Assembly: GCF_016909175.1 (NCBI RefSeq) | Contig: NZ_JAFBFI010000003.1 | Span: forward strand, 62,001 to 126,000 | From: Peribacillus deserti | GTDB taxonomy: Bacteria; Bacillota; Bacilli; Bacillales; DSM-1321 | Length of the DNA stretch: 64,000 bases | Direction of reading: 5' to 3' | Part shown: in pieces, positions 25,999 to 35,600 of the stretch | How the letters are laid out: the number at the start of each line of letters is the position of its first letter | Position numbering within the stretch: the stretch's first letter is position 1 | Notes under the pieces: model-generated | Told to the model about the DNA's origin: nothing | Seen by the model: only the letters and a program-made list of their open reading frames with translations | Databases searched by the model: none | Made by a program: the position numbers and the translations under genes

Positions 25999-26370
25999 TT
26001 GAAGAAAGTTATTGGCTATGGTGCTGGAATCATTTTGTTAACTCTTTTAGCCGCTACGCTTCTTGGTGTAGATGTTCCACTGCCAACCAGTTATGTTTGG
26101 CTCATTTTATTCGTAAACTCTCTTTTTGCCTTGTTCTCTATCTTTTTGCCAAAGATGATCCTCTACCTATATGAATTGAATGCATTTGAAGAAAAGGATT
26201 CAGTAAGTACATATTTTTTTAAAGTAATTGCCCTGGCCTTTTCCGGCCTGAATTATTATGCACAGAACGCCATATACAGACTTCCTTTTGTCTTCAGCAG
26301 GCTGCTTAGCATTGCCTTCTTTGCCTTCTTATTGTGGCAGATGATCCTATTAACCATGGTGCTGGCGTAA
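25999..26370 (+). CDS. Membrane protein, candidate immunity to the LXG toxin
   Basis: The frame allows ATG at 25990, but AAGGA is better spaced for TTG at 25999 (123 residues). Three transmembrane helices are predicted (IGYGAGIILLTLLAATLL, TSYVWLILFVNSLFALFSIF, LSIAFFAFLLWQMILLTMVL). It follows the 260-aa gene by 16 bases. Immunity proteins to membrane-acting toxins are usually small membrane proteins encoded immediately downstream, which fits. No family name can be given. Confidence 0.65.
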   Translation: MKKVIGYGAGIILLTLLAATLLGVDVPLPTSYVWLILFVNSLFALFSIFLPKMILYLYELNAFEEKDSVSTYFFKVIALAFSGLNYYAQNAIYRLPFVFSRLLSIAFFAFLLWQMILLTMVLA

Positions 26371-26466
26371 GCCGGAATTAATAGTCAAATACATACATAT
26401 TGTTATAAGCATTCAAAAGCAACAATTATTCTACATAACCAAATAATAGAAAAGGGGATTCCAGAT

Positions 26467-26697
26467 TTGAAAACAGAAGTCAAAACCGACGTTGTTCATC
26501 GCTCACAAGGCAGCCCTCTTTCTTTTTTCATAAAAGGAAATATGGTAGTCGCCTTTGTCGTTATTGCGTTTTTGATCAATTCTAACCGCTGGAGCGAGGA
26601 TGCATGGTTTGCCATTTTAGTTATGGTTATAGGGTTTGAGATAGTTACTTTACTAACCGTATTAATAGTAAAGATAAAACCTGATAAAAAACATTAA
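26467..26697 (+). CDS. Small two-helix membrane protein (76 aa)
   Basis: The TTG start has AAAGGGG nine bases upstream. The 76-residue product has two transmembrane helices (MVVAFVVIAFLINS, WFAILVMVIGFEIVTLLTVL) and a basic tail. It lies 96 bases after the previous membrane gene and 18 bases before the next soluble gene. It could be a second immunity or accessory protein of the toxin locus. No family recognised. Confidence 0.6.
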   Translation: MKTEVKTDVVHRSQGSPLSFFIKGNMVVAFVVIAFLINSNRWSEDAWFAILVMVIGFEIVTLLTVLIVKIKPDKKH

Positions 26698-26715
26698 CAG
26701 GCAAGGAGAAGGGGC

Positions 26716-27144
26716 ATGTCTTTTTTTCAAAAATTGTTCGGCAAACCTAAATTAGAAAATGATGAGTTACTGAAAAAACTCATGAGCAGAGGCAGGGAAC
26801 TAGGATTGCCCGAGCTAATTCTAAGAAAAGCCAATTCTTTTTTCAAAGAGAAAGCAGGAGAGCTTGGCCCGCGGGAATTCCATCCTTGGATTGATGAGTG
26901 GCATTACTCACCGCAGCTGCTTGAATTTGTGTATATTCATTTCACTCTGGAAGACCTCTCTCAACTGGCCGGGCAGCGCAATGATAAGTATGACTATTAC
27001 GCAAATGATGTCATGAGCGAAACACTCATAGATGAAGAGAAGTACCCTATCGAAGTAGATCAATTCGTGGAGGAGTACCGAACTGCTTACTTCGTGACCG
27101 CACTTATGATCCGTGATATTGTGGCGAATTCTCTTCCATATTAA
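26716..27144 (+). CDS. Soluble protein, tandem family copy 1 (142 aa)
   Basis: The 142-residue protein begins MSFFQKLFGKPKLENDELLK and contains the block FFKEKAGELGPREFHPWIDE, followed by a helical region with DYYANDVMSETLIDEEKYPI and a C-terminal FVTALMIRDIVANSLPY. It is over 50 percent identical by eye to the next gene, and the N-terminus is shared with a truncated third copy. It has no signal. Tandem duplicated small acidic proteins after an LXG toxin are typical of immunity arrays against variant toxins; that role is inferred. GGAGAAGGGG precedes the ATG. Confidence 0.75.
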   Translation: MSFFQKLFGKPKLENDELLKKLMSRGRELGLPELILRKANSFFKEKAGELGPREFHPWIDEWHYSPQLLEFVYIHFTLEDLSQLAGQRNDKYDYYANDVMSETLIDEEKYPIEVDQFVEEYRTAYFVTALMIRDIVANSLPY

Positions 27145-27148
27145 ATTT

Positions 27149-27184
27149 GTAATAAGCACTCAGTCTCTTGCTGGGTGCTTATTA
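27149..27184 (+). terminator. Hairpin between the tandem copies
   Basis: AATAAGCACTCAG and CTGGGTGCTTATT form a 13-bp stem with one G-U pair around TCTCTTG. There is no T-run after it, so it may be a processing or attenuation hairpin rather than a full terminator. Confidence 0.55.
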
Positions 27185-27222
27185 CTGTAAGAAAAAATTT
27201 TATAAGATTTAGGGGGCGGCAT

Positions 27223-27660
27223 ATGTCTTTATTCCTGAGATTATTCAGCAGAAAGAAGATGGCGAATGAGGAACTCCTCAATGAGATAATTTTGATAGGC
27301 AAAGAGCTGCGGGTAAATAAACGAATCTTAGAGAAGGTCAACCCTTTTTTTGAAGAAAAAGCGGGAAAGCTAGGCCCCCGGGAATTTCACCCGTGGATAG
27401 AAAAGTGGTACTTATCCCCTGAATTCCTTGAATTCCTTGAATTTGTTTACTCCCGCTTTACTCTACATGACCTATCTCAATTACTGAAGGAACGCAATAA
27501 AAAATTTGATTATTATGCCACTGACGTAATGAGAGAAACGCCCATAGATGAAGAGAAATATCCAATAGAAGTCGACCAATATGATCGAGAGCATAAGACC
27601 GCTTACTTTGTGACGGCATTGATCATAAGAAATTTGGTGGGCAGTGCACTTCCTTACTAA
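27223..27660 (+). CDS. Soluble protein, tandem family copy 2 (145 aa)
   Basis: The frame is open from 27175, but AGGGGGCGGCAT and alignment with copy 1 set the start at ATG 27223. The product shares with copy 1 the N-terminal MSLFLRLFSRKKM/MSFFQKLF pattern, FFEEKAGKLGPREFHPWIEK, DYYATDVMRETPIDEEKYPI, and the ending FVTALIIRNLVGSALPY. An in-register extra FLEFLE in LEFLEFVYS distinguishes it. The close repeat indicates a recent duplication followed by divergence. Role as for copy 1: candidate immunity or accessory protein. Confidence 0.75.
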   Translation: MSLFLRLFSRKKMANEELLNEIILIGKELRVNKRILEKVNPFFEEKAGKLGPREFHPWIEKWYLSPEFLEFLEFVYSRFTLHDLSQLLKERNKKFDYYATDVMRETPIDEEKYPIEVDQYDREHKTAYFVTALIIRNLVGSALPY

Positions 27661-27696
27661 ATAGATAAATCACTTTTACTACGTGAAGAAGAGCTA

Positions 27697-27792
27697 ATGT
27701 CCTATTTTCAGAATTTATTTAGTAAACAGAAGATGAATAATCACGAACTCCTTGAAAAGATCTTATATTTTAGCATGACATTTATTAAATGA
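27697..27792 (+). pseudogene. Truncated third copy of the tandem family (31 aa)
   Basis: An ATG begins MSYFQNLFSKQKMNNHELLE, clearly the same N-terminus as copies 1 and 2, preserving spacing of the F-x-x-L-F motif and the N-E-L-L motif. After residue 21 the match is lost and the frame ends at TGA. The gene has been truncated. It is followed directly by the terminator of the locus. Confidence 0.7.
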
Positions 27793-27806
27793 TCAATTCA
27801 GAGAGC

Positions 27807-27847
27807 AAAAAGCTTGAGGATATTTTAATCGCCTCAAGCTTTTTTGT
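27807..27847 (+). terminator. Intrinsic terminator of the LXG locus
   Basis: AAAAGCTTGAGG and CCTCAAGCTTTTTT form a 12-bp stem with an AT-rich loop. Confidence 0.9.
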
Positions 27848-27981
27848 ATGCTGATTAAAGTTCTCTAGAATTACTTAGTCTCTCCAATCATTGCTTGGTC
27901 ATAAGGAAAAAGAAGAGAGATGGTTTATGAAAATTTAGATGTGTCTACATTTTTCTAGCCAGACAAAATGGATAAGGCTTA

Positions 27982-29115
27982 TTAAACCGTATTCCCCTCG
28001 ACAAGAGTGAACTCTACCATATTTTTAACTGGTACAGATTCCCCTTTGATTTGCTGCAGAAGCAAGTCTACTGATGTTACTGCGATTGCCGCTTCATCCT
28101 GTTTGATATGAGTAAAGATCATATCATTATAGAACCAGCCGGGATGGTCAAAGCAGGCGATGGCGTAATCGTTTGGTATGGATTTTCCAAGCGATTTCAG
28201 GACATGGGCGAGCACGGAGGCGATTTCATATTCACATGCGATGAAGGCTGTCACATGTGAATTTTCCTCGATGAACTTCCGGAGTTTGATCAGGTCTTCG
28301 TGGAACTCATCTGACTTTTCAAAGGTCGGCAATGTACTGAACATTTCTGTTAGAAGTAGATCCGGACTGACAGCAATGCCTTTTTGCAAATAGGCTGATT
28401 GAAATCCCTGAATTCGTTCTTCGATGGAGGAGGTATCTTCCTCAGGGGGCGATACAAAAGCAATATGATCATGACCTTGTATAAACAGAAATTCGGTCAG
28501 GTTTTGGGCCGCTTTCTTGTTATCAGTGTACACGGAACAGACTGGGATTCCTTTGAGATATCGATCTATTAATACGAGAGGAAAACCCTCGAGTACCAAT
28601 CTCAGGATGCTGTTGGTGTAATGCTGTCCGTTGACTGGGTAAATCAGGATGCCTTTTACTCCGAGCTGGACCATCGTATTGATGGCCTCATCTTCCTCTT
28701 CCTGGCTTCCATATGTCAGCTTCACCACTAAATTGTAACTCTTTTCGGCGCAGCGCTTCTCAATATTTTTCATGATGCTTCTTCCAAAGCTGTCCTTGAA
28801 GAAGTCAGGGATAATAAGGGCGATTAATCCATTAGGTTCTTCTTCCGGAAGGTCCCTCTGGGCTGATTTACTTTTCGCATCGAGCGTACCCAAGTCCGGA
28901 ATTGTCTTAGATACATAAGATCCCCTCCCGCGGATACGTTCGATTGCCCCAATCTGAACTAATTTCTCAACCGCTTTTTTTGAGGTGATTCTGCTGACTT
29001 GATATTGGTTTGCCAATTCTTTCTCTGTTGGGAGCTGATCTCCTGGCTTCAGCTGCTCTGTCTCAATCTGATTTAATAAATCCAAATAAATTTTTTCGTA
29101 TAATGGTAGTTCCAT
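27982..29115 (-). CDS. GntR-type DNA-binding / LacI-type sensor repressor of the mannan locus
   Basis: The 377-residue regulator joins a GntR winged helix (residues about 1-70: QLKPGDQLPTEKELANQYQV, SRITSKKAVEKL, RGRGSYV) to a periplasmic-binding-protein-like ligand domain from NGLIALIIPDFF onwards, the same architecture as AraR. The frame is open to GTG 29127, but AGGA precedes ATG 29115 at good spacing. It is divergent from the sugar ABC operon, and near-identical palindromic or repeated operators lie in front of both genes (29145-29165 and 29304-29322). It is therefore likely an autoregulated repressor released by a mannose-containing oligosaccharide. Confidence 0.88.
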   Translation of the reverse strand: MELPLYEKIYLDLLNQIETEQLKPGDQLPTEKELANQYQVSRITSKKAVEKLVQIGAIERIRGRGSYVSKTIPDLGTLDAKSKSAQRDLPEEEPNGLIALIIPDFFKDSFGRSIMKNIEKRCAEKSYNLVVKLTYGSQEEEDEAINTMVQLGVKGILIYPVNGQHYTNSILRLVLEGFPLVLIDRYLKGIPVCSVYTDNKKAAQNLTEFLFIQGHDHIAFVSPPEEDTSSIEERIQGFQSAYLQKGIAVSPDLLLTEMFSTLPTFEKSDEFHEDLIKLRKFIEENSHVTAFIACEYEIASVLAHVLKSLGKSIPNDYAIACFDHPGWFYNDMIFTHIKQDEAAIAVTSVDLLLQQIKGESVPVKNMVEFTLVEGNTV

Positions 29116-29144
29116 GTTTATCCTCACATCCTAATAACGCCAAA

Positions 29145-29165
29145 ATGATATATCAAATATATCAT
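29145..29165. promoter_or_regulatory. Operator in front of the repressor gene
   Basis: ATGATATAT and ATATATCAT form a perfect palindrome around CAA, about 30 bases upstream of the repressor start, suitable for autorepression. It matches the second site at 29304-29322 at 16 of 19 positions. Confidence 0.7.
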
Positions 29166-29299
29166 TATAAAAAAATTCTGACAATGTTTTTAGTCATCCG
29201 GATTTGATAACACATCGAAATAAATTGAGGCTTTAGTACCAAGTGGGAAAGCAATATACTCATTAATTAATAAAATATTTAAAATTTTCAATTAACATA

Positions 29300-29329
29300 T
29301 TGACATATACCAAATATACCATTTATTCT
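29300..29329 (+). promoter_or_regulatory. Promoter of the mannan operon with overlapping operator
   Basis: TTGACA (29300-29305) is followed after 18 bases by TATTCT. The spacer is filled by CATATACCAAATATACCAT (29304-29322), which differs from the repressor-gene operator at only three positions. A bound repressor would block polymerase. Confidence 0.7.
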
Positions 29330-29448
29330 AAAAGCATATTAAAGCGAAGGGAGATTACAAAGCAGGTAAGTGAAGTGATCTTATTTTTTTATTTCAACCT
29401 GAAACCGCTTACAGATTTAAAAAAATATTGAGTATAGGGGAGAAATTC

Positions 29449-30822
29449 ATGAAAAAAAAGATGTTCACGAAAATTGCGGCTGTTTCCGTCATTGGCGGCA
29501 GCATGCTGCTGAGTGCCGCGTGTTCCAATGAGAGCTCGTCCACTGACAGCAAGGGAAAACAAGAGATTAAAATTACATACCGGTCAGGCGGAGGAACCAA
29601 TAAAGGACTGACAGACTGGCTTAATAAGGAAATTATTCCAGAGTTCGAGAAAGACCATCCAAAGGTGGATGTAAAACTCGCACCGCTCAATGTTTCGGAG
29701 GGTGACTATTTTGCAAAGGTGGCCTTAATGCTGAAGTCAAAGAATACGGCACCTGACATTGTGACAGAGGACACGTTTATGGTCAATTCCGATGCGAGCG
29801 CCGGCTATCTGGAACCGCTTGATGATAGGATCAAGGACTGGAGTGACTGGAGCAATTATAATGACAGCGTTAAACAGGGTGTCATTGCCCAGGACGGAAA
29901 AACGTACGGAGTGCCTTATAACACCGACTCAAGGGGACTCTGGTACAACAAGGATCTATTCAAAAAAGCGGGGCTTCCTGTTCCCTGGGAGCCTAAATCT
30001 TGGGATGATATCCTCCAAGCGGCAGAGACCATCAAAGACAAACTGCCTGGTGTGACTCCCCTATGGATGAACTCTGGAAAAGCAACAGGGGAAGCAACCT
30101 CCATGCAGACCTTTGAAATGCTCCTGTCTGGTACGGACACCTGGCTATATGACAACGACTCGAAGAAATGGGTGGTAAAAGGCCAGGGCCTTACAGATTC
30201 CTTTAAATTTATTGATACGGTATACGAGAACAAACTGGGTCCTAGTCTTTCCCAGGTACTGAATGGAACAGGCGGTGCTGTTGCGTACCAGCAGCTGATG
30301 CCTAAAGGTAAGCTTGCCATTGGTCTGGACGGATTCTGGCAGACTGGTAACTGGGGCGAGTCGGGTGCTGCACCGTGGCCTGATGCCTTTAAGACCTTAG
30401 GATTTGCAGCCATGCCGACCCAAAAAGGCCAGGCTCCCGGCACTACGACCATGTCCGGCGGATGGGCGCTCTCCATTCCAAAAAATTCTAAAAATAAAGA
30501 TGCAGCGTGGGACTTCATTAAGCTAGCATCCAGCAAGGAAAACAACCTGTCTCTTCTTCAGAAAGAACGAAATCTAACTCCCCGAGATGATGTAGCAAAA
30601 GAACAATCCTATCAGGAAATCCCGATGTTTAAAGAAGCTACCGAATTTTTGAGCTTCACTCATTTCCGCCCGGCTGTTGATAAATATCCTACTGTATCTA
30701 CGCAGATTCAATCACTTGTCGAAGGCGTTGTCACAGATAAAATCACCCCAGAGGAAGCTGCCAAGCAGTACCAGAGCAATGTCACCAAAATTGTCGGTGA
30801 GGATAATGTGATCGAAAAATAA
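29449..30822 (+). CDS. ABC transporter sugar-binding lipoprotein
   Basis: The frame extends to 29428, but GGGGAG and a typical lipoprotein leader (MKKKMFTKIAAVSVIGG) place the start at 29449. Lipobox SAAC anchors the mature protein near residue 25. The rest is a family 1 extracellular solute-binding protein: FEKDHPKVDVKLAPLNVSEG, APDIVTEDTF, YGVPYNTDSRGLWYNKDLFK, and MSGGWALSIPKNSKNKDAAW. It captures oligosaccharides outside the membrane, here probably manno-oligosaccharides released by the GH76 enzyme. It is the first gene of the operon; no ATPase gene is present, so the importer must share an MsmX-type ATPase encoded elsewhere. Confidence 0.93.
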   Translation: MKKKMFTKIAAVSVIGGSMLLSAACSNESSSTDSKGKQEIKITYRSGGGTNKGLTDWLNKEIIPEFEKDHPKVDVKLAPLNVSEGDYFAKVALMLKSKNTAPDIVTEDTFMVNSDASAGYLEPLDDRIKDWSDWSNYNDSVKQGVIAQDGKTYGVPYNTDSRGLWYNKDLFKKAGLPVPWEPKSWDDILQAAETIKDKLPGVTPLWMNSGKATGEATSMQTFEMLLSGTDTWLYDNDSKKWVVKGQGLTDSFKFIDTVYENKLGPSLSQVLNGTGGAVAYQQLMPKGKLAIGLDGFWQTGNWGESGAAPWPDAFKTLGFAAMPTQKGQAPGTTTMSGGWALSIPKNSKNKDAAWDFIKLASSKENNLSLLQKERNLTPRDDVAKEQSYQEIPMFKEATEFLSFTHFRPAVDKYPTVSTQIQSLVEGVVTDKITPEEAAKQYQSNVTKIVGEDNVIEK

Positions 30823-30827
30823 AATAA

Positions 30828-30860
30828 GAGGCTGCCGCGTTAAAAAGGCAGCCTTCCTCT
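30828..30860 (+). terminator. Attenuating hairpin after the binding-protein gene
   Basis: AGAGGCTGCC and GGCAGCCTTCCTCT form a GC-rich stem without a T-run. Such hairpins after binding-protein genes commonly reduce expression of the permeases or stabilise the upstream mRNA. Confidence 0.65.
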
Positions 30861-30885
30861 AAAAAATCTTAGGACGGGGTGTGAA

Positions 30886-31806
30886 ATGAGTACAAATACA
30901 GTTGTGTCACCTGGCGTCACGGTCAAGCAGAAAACCAAAAAGGATCATACTCTTTTAAAGTCAGTTCTCTTCCTGCTGCCAGCCTGGATCTTATTGCTTA
31001 TTTTCTTTGTCGGTCCTATATTACTGACCTTTTATTTCGCTTTTACGAATCTTTCTTTAACAGGGACACAAGCAAAGAGTGTCGAGTTTATAGGATTCCA
31101 GAACTTCTTAACCATGTTCCAGGATCCGAATTTCCGTATCAGTGTGGTCAAAACGATGGTGTTCCTCCTTTTATCTGCCGTCATTGGGCAGCAGGTATTA
31201 GGATTCATCCTGGCTGTCCTGATGAAGGAGAAAAACAAAACGTTCCGCCGCATCATCGGCATCATCGTCCTTGCCGGCTGGGTGACACCGGAAATTGTGG
31301 TCGCTTTTTGCTGGGTAGCCTTCTTAAGTGATAACGGAACTCTGAATATGATCCTGCAGCAAATAGGGTTAAAGCCGGTCACCTGGATGTATACCTTCCC
31401 GATGGTGAGTGTCGTCATTGCGAATATCTGGCACGGAACAGCCTTTTCGATGCTCGTTTTCCAGGCAGCCCTGGATGATGTTCCCAAAAGTGTGGAAGAG
31501 GCGGCGGTGATAGATGGAGCGAACCGGTTCCAAGTCTTGTTTCGCATCGTCCTGCCCATGGTCAAGGGATCCATCGTCACCAATATGATATTAGTTACTC
31601 TCCAGACATTGGGAGTGTTTACCCTGATTTTTGCCATGACGGGCGGGGGGCCGGGTACGTCTACACAGACTCTCCCTATTTTTATGTACAACCAGGCGTT
31701 TGTAAATTACCAGCTTGGCTATGGGACAGCGATTTCCCTGATCCTGCTTGTCATTGGAATCGGAGCGAGCCTGATTTATATGCGATCCATGAAGGTTGAA
31801 ATTTAA
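30886..31806 (+). CDS. ABC sugar transporter permease 1 (MalF-like)
   Basis: The 306-residue inner membrane protein has six transmembrane helices and the EAA loop typical of carbohydrate permeases: EEAAVIDGANRFQVLFRIVL near residue 204. Its N-terminus is charged (KQKTKKDHTL). It pairs with the permease at 31820 to form the translocation channel. The ribosome site (GGACGGGGTG) is adequate. The start codon is ATG 13 bases before the permease reading region begins, and the gene is 64 bases after the binding-protein gene. Confidence 0.92.
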   Translation: MSTNTVVSPGVTVKQKTKKDHTLLKSVLFLLPAWILLLIFFVGPILLTFYFAFTNLSLTGTQAKSVEFIGFQNFLTMFQDPNFRISVVKTMVFLLLSAVIGQQVLGFILAVLMKEKNKTFRRIIGIIVLAGWVTPEIVVAFCWVAFLSDNGTLNMILQQIGLKPVTWMYTFPMVSVVIANIWHGTAFSMLVFQAALDDVPKSVEEAAVIDGANRFQVLFRIVLPMVKGSIVTNMILVTLQTLGVFTLIFAMTGGGPGTSTQTLPIFMYNQAFVNYQLGYGTAISLILLVIGIGASLIYMRSMKVEI

Positions 31807-31819
31807 GGGAGGGATAACC

Positions 31820-32644
31820 ATGAACCGTTATAAAACTGAAAAAGTCGTTCCATATGTAATCCTAACAATCCTTGGGATCATGTTTATCCTGCCGCTTTTA
31901 TGGGTGTTATTCGCATCATTTGATCCCAATGCCCAGCAGGCTTTGAAAATGCCAAGCTCCTTTACTTTTGAGAACTTCACGTCCATTTTTGCGGATCCAG
32001 CAAATATCCGTTCTTTTGGAATCGGGCTGTTCATCTCAGTGGGGCAGGCTGTGCTGGTGGTATTGGTCGCCATTATGGCCGCCTATCCGCTGTCACGATA
32101 TGCTCTGAAATTTAAGAAACCGTTTATGTACACCATCTTGTTCATGACGGCTCTGCCAATCACGGCGGTCATGGTGCCTGTTTACCAGCTCTTCATTTAT
32201 CTGAATATGCAGGATTCCCTCATTGGGACCATCCTGTTTTTGACGGCATCTGGACTTCCTTATGCTATTTGGATGATGAAAAACTTCATGGATTCTGTAC
32301 CCCTGGAATTGGAGGAATCCGCGTGGATTGACGGCGCCTCCGTCTGGGCAGGATTAAGGAGGGTGGTCGCACCTCTTATGATCCCCGGCATTTGTACAGT
32401 AGCGATCTTTACTTTTTCAGGAAGCTGGGGAAACTTTTTCGTACCTTATATTTTAATCCAGACACCTGATAAATTTCCTGCTTCGGTCACCATTTTCCAG
32501 TTCTTCGGAAGCTTTGGAATGATCGAATACGGGAAGCTTGCCGCTTTTTCCATGGTTTATACGATGCCTTCGGTCATCTTATATATTTTTTCACAGAAGT
32601 TTATGTCTACAGGCTTCAGCCTCGGCGGAGCATCTAAAGGATAA
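31820..32644 (+). CDS. ABC sugar transporter permease 2 (MalG-like)
   Basis: The frame is open from 31796, but AAGGGAGGG six bases before ATG 31820 marks the start (274 residues). Six transmembrane helices and the EAA loop LEESAWIDGASVWAGLRRVV near residue 172 identify it as the partner permease. It starts 13 bases after permease 1 and ends 23 bases before the GH38 gene, so import and intracellular cleavage are co-expressed. Confidence 0.93.
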   Translation: MNRYKTEKVVPYVILTILGIMFILPLLWVLFASFDPNAQQALKMPSSFTFENFTSIFADPANIRSFGIGLFISVGQAVLVVLVAIMAAYPLSRYALKFKKPFMYTILFMTALPITAVMVPVYQLFIYLNMQDSLIGTILFLTASGLPYAIWMMKNFMDSVPLELEESAWIDGASVWAGLRRVVAPLMIPGICTVAIFTFSGSWGNFFVPYILIQTPDKFPASVTIFQFFGSFGMIEYGKLAAFSMVYTMPSVILYIFSQKFMSTGFSLGGASKG

Positions 32645-32667
32645 TTTCAATCTAAAGGAGTGTTTAC

Positions 32668-35600
32668 ATGTTTTGGACCGTTGATAAACTAGAACGCCGT
32701 ATAGAGGAACTAGATTCATATCGTTATAGGAATACTCAGCCGATATTGTCGTTTCAGGCGCTTGAGGATCAAGAAGGAAACATTTCCGAAAGACCTCCTG
32801 AGAGCGGGGAATGGGGGACCATGAATGTCCGCGACCGCTGGGAAGGACGCGACCAGTATATCTGGCTGAAAACGGCGGTCTCTATCCCAGAGCAGTGGGA
32901 ACAGCAGAAGATTGTCGGTGTCTTTGATTTCGGAAAAACAGGCGGCGGGAATAACTCAGGATTTGAGTCCCTGCTGTATGTAAACGGCAAGCCCTATCAG
33001 GGCGTAGACATGAACCACCAGGAGGTGTTCCTGGATGGGAGTCTCGCAGGTACAAGCATCGACCTGTGCTTCAGGCTTTGGTCAGGGCTTGAAGGCGGAG
33101 GGAAGCCGACGCTGCAGGAGCATCAATTGAAAAAGGCCTTTATCGCCTGTCTGGATGAAAAGGCAGACGATCTCTATTACACCGCAAAAGCAGGACTGGA
33201 AACGGTGAAGTATCTGGAGGAAAACCAGCCTGAGAGGCAGACCTTGTTAAACGCATTGGACCGTGCCTTTCTTTTAGTAGACTGGTCGGATGCCGGTTCA
33301 GAACGATTCTATGACTCTCTTTACGAGGCGCAATCGCTCCTGAATGCAGAAATCGAGCAGATGCCACAAAATTACCCGGTAACCGTGACAGCCATTGGAC
33401 ACACCCACATCGATGTGGCATGGCTGTGGCGGCTGAAGCATACAAGGGAAAAAGCGGCGCGCTCGTTTTCCACCGTCCTCCGGCAGATGGAGCAGTACCC
33501 GGATTACGTATTCCTGCAGACACAGCCGCAATTATATGATTATATCAAAACCGATTATCCGGAAATTTATGAGCAGATCGAAAAAAGGGTGAAGGAAGGG
33601 CGCTGGGAAACAGAAGGCGGGATGTGGCTGGAAGCCGACTGCAACCTGACATCTGGAGAATCGCTCGTACGCCAGCTGCTGTTAGGCACTAAGTTCTTCC
33701 GCGAAAACTTCGGGAAGGAATGCGAGTACTTATGGCTTCCGGATGTGTTCGGCTACAGCTGGGCCCTGCCGCAGATTTTGGTGAAGTCAGGCATCAAAAC
33801 CTTCATGACCACAAAAATCAGCTGGAGCCAGTACAACCGGATGCCCCATGATACCTTCAAATGGAGAGGCATCGACGGCACGGAAATCTTGACTCATTTC
33901 ATCACGACTCCTGAGGATGACCGCTGGTTTTATACATACAACGGCCAGATCACCCCTCGTTCTGTCAAAGGAATCTGGGAGGCGTACCGTGATAAAGGCG
34001 TGAACCAGGAGCTCCTGCTTTCCTATGGCTACGGAGACGGCGGAGGCGGGGTTAACCGGGAAATGCTTGAAATGAGAAGAAAGCTGGATAAAATGCCTGG
34101 CCTGCCGGCTGTGAAAACAGGCAGAGCCGACGAATTCTTCCAGCGCCTGCATGAGACGGTGGAAAACACCGATCAATATGTCCACCTGTGGGATGGCGAG
34201 CTCTATCTGGAGTACCACCGCGGAACCTATACCTCACAGGCATACAATAAACGAATGAACCGTAAAATGGAGCTCCTGCTGCGTGAAACCGAATGGCTGA
34301 ATGCCTTGAACAGTGTCATTAAGGGCTCATGGTCCTATTATCCGGTACAGGATCTGGAGGAAAGCTGGAAAATCGTCTTACGTAACCAATTCCATGACAT
34401 CATTCCGGGATCCTCCATCACCGAGGTATATGAAGACAGCAGGATCGAGTACGCCGAAGCGCATGAGCTTGCAGCGGGTGCCTGGAATGCCGCTTCCCAG
34501 TCCATCGCTGAGAATGATGGCAGCAGCTCGATTTCGGTTTATAATTCCTCTTCGTGGAATCGGAATGATCTCGTGAAAATCAACACAAAAGCAGCTGGTG
34601 AATTGGTATGGAAGAACGAAAGAGGAGACGCACTCGATGCCCAGAAGACGGCTGATGGAGAATGGCTTGTCAAAGTGGATGATGTGCCGTCCCTTGGAAA
34701 GAGCACGATCCGCTATGAACAGGGCACAAATGGAGCGGCTTCAACATTCACTGTATCTGAAAATGGAGTGTCATCCCATTATTATGAGATTTCATGGAAT
34801 GACAACGGCCAGCTGACCAAAATCTTTGACAAGAAAAATGAACGGAATGTGTTAGCATCGCATGCACGCGGCAATGTGTTCCAGGTTTTTGAGGATAAGC
34901 CGATGCGCTTTGATGCCTGGGATATCGATCTGTATTACCAGGAAAAGATGAAGGAGATTTCGAGCCTGCAGGATGCCAAGATCATTGAAAACGGTCCGGT
35001 CCGCTGTGTAGTGGAGTTTAAGTGGGCGTACTCAAAATCGGATATCTCTCAAAAAATGGTCTTATATGCAGACAATCCGCGGATCGATTTTGAAACAAAG
35101 GTAGATTGGCATGAACAGGACCAACTGCTGAAGGTCGCTTTCCCTGTCGAAATCCGGGCAACAGAGGCAACCTACGATATTCAGTTCGGAAATGTGAAAC
35201 GCCCGACTCACTGGAACACAAGCTGGGATTACGCCCGCTTCGAAACTGTCGGCCATCAGTGGGCAGACCTCTCTGAAAGAGATTATGGGGTGAGTTTGCT
35301 GAACGACTGCAAATACGGCCATGACATCAAGGACAACGTCATGCGCCTGACTCTGTTAAAATCCGCTACCTATCCGGATATCAAAGCAGACCAGGGTGAG
35401 CATCTGTTTACGTACTCCCTGCTACCTCATGAAGGCAGCTGGTATGAAGGAAATACCGTACGCCATGCCTGGGAGCTTAACAATCCGCTGAGCTACGTAG
35501 AAGGACAGACACAAAGTGTCTCCCTGTTCAGCGTCTCAGCTCCAAATGTGATGGTGGATACAGTAAAAAAGGCAGAAAGCGATGATGCTCTTATCATCCG

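Noticed and set aside
29916-31821. Long minus-strand frames (209 and 219 codons) inside the binding-protein and permease genes
   Set aside because: Antisense shadows; the plus-strand proteins have clear family motifs and ribosome sites.
32769-35322. Several minus-strand frames of 60-145 codons inside the GH38 gene
   Set aside because: They are antisense shadows of a GC-richer coding sequence without ribosome sites; the plus-strand GH38 motifs are complete.
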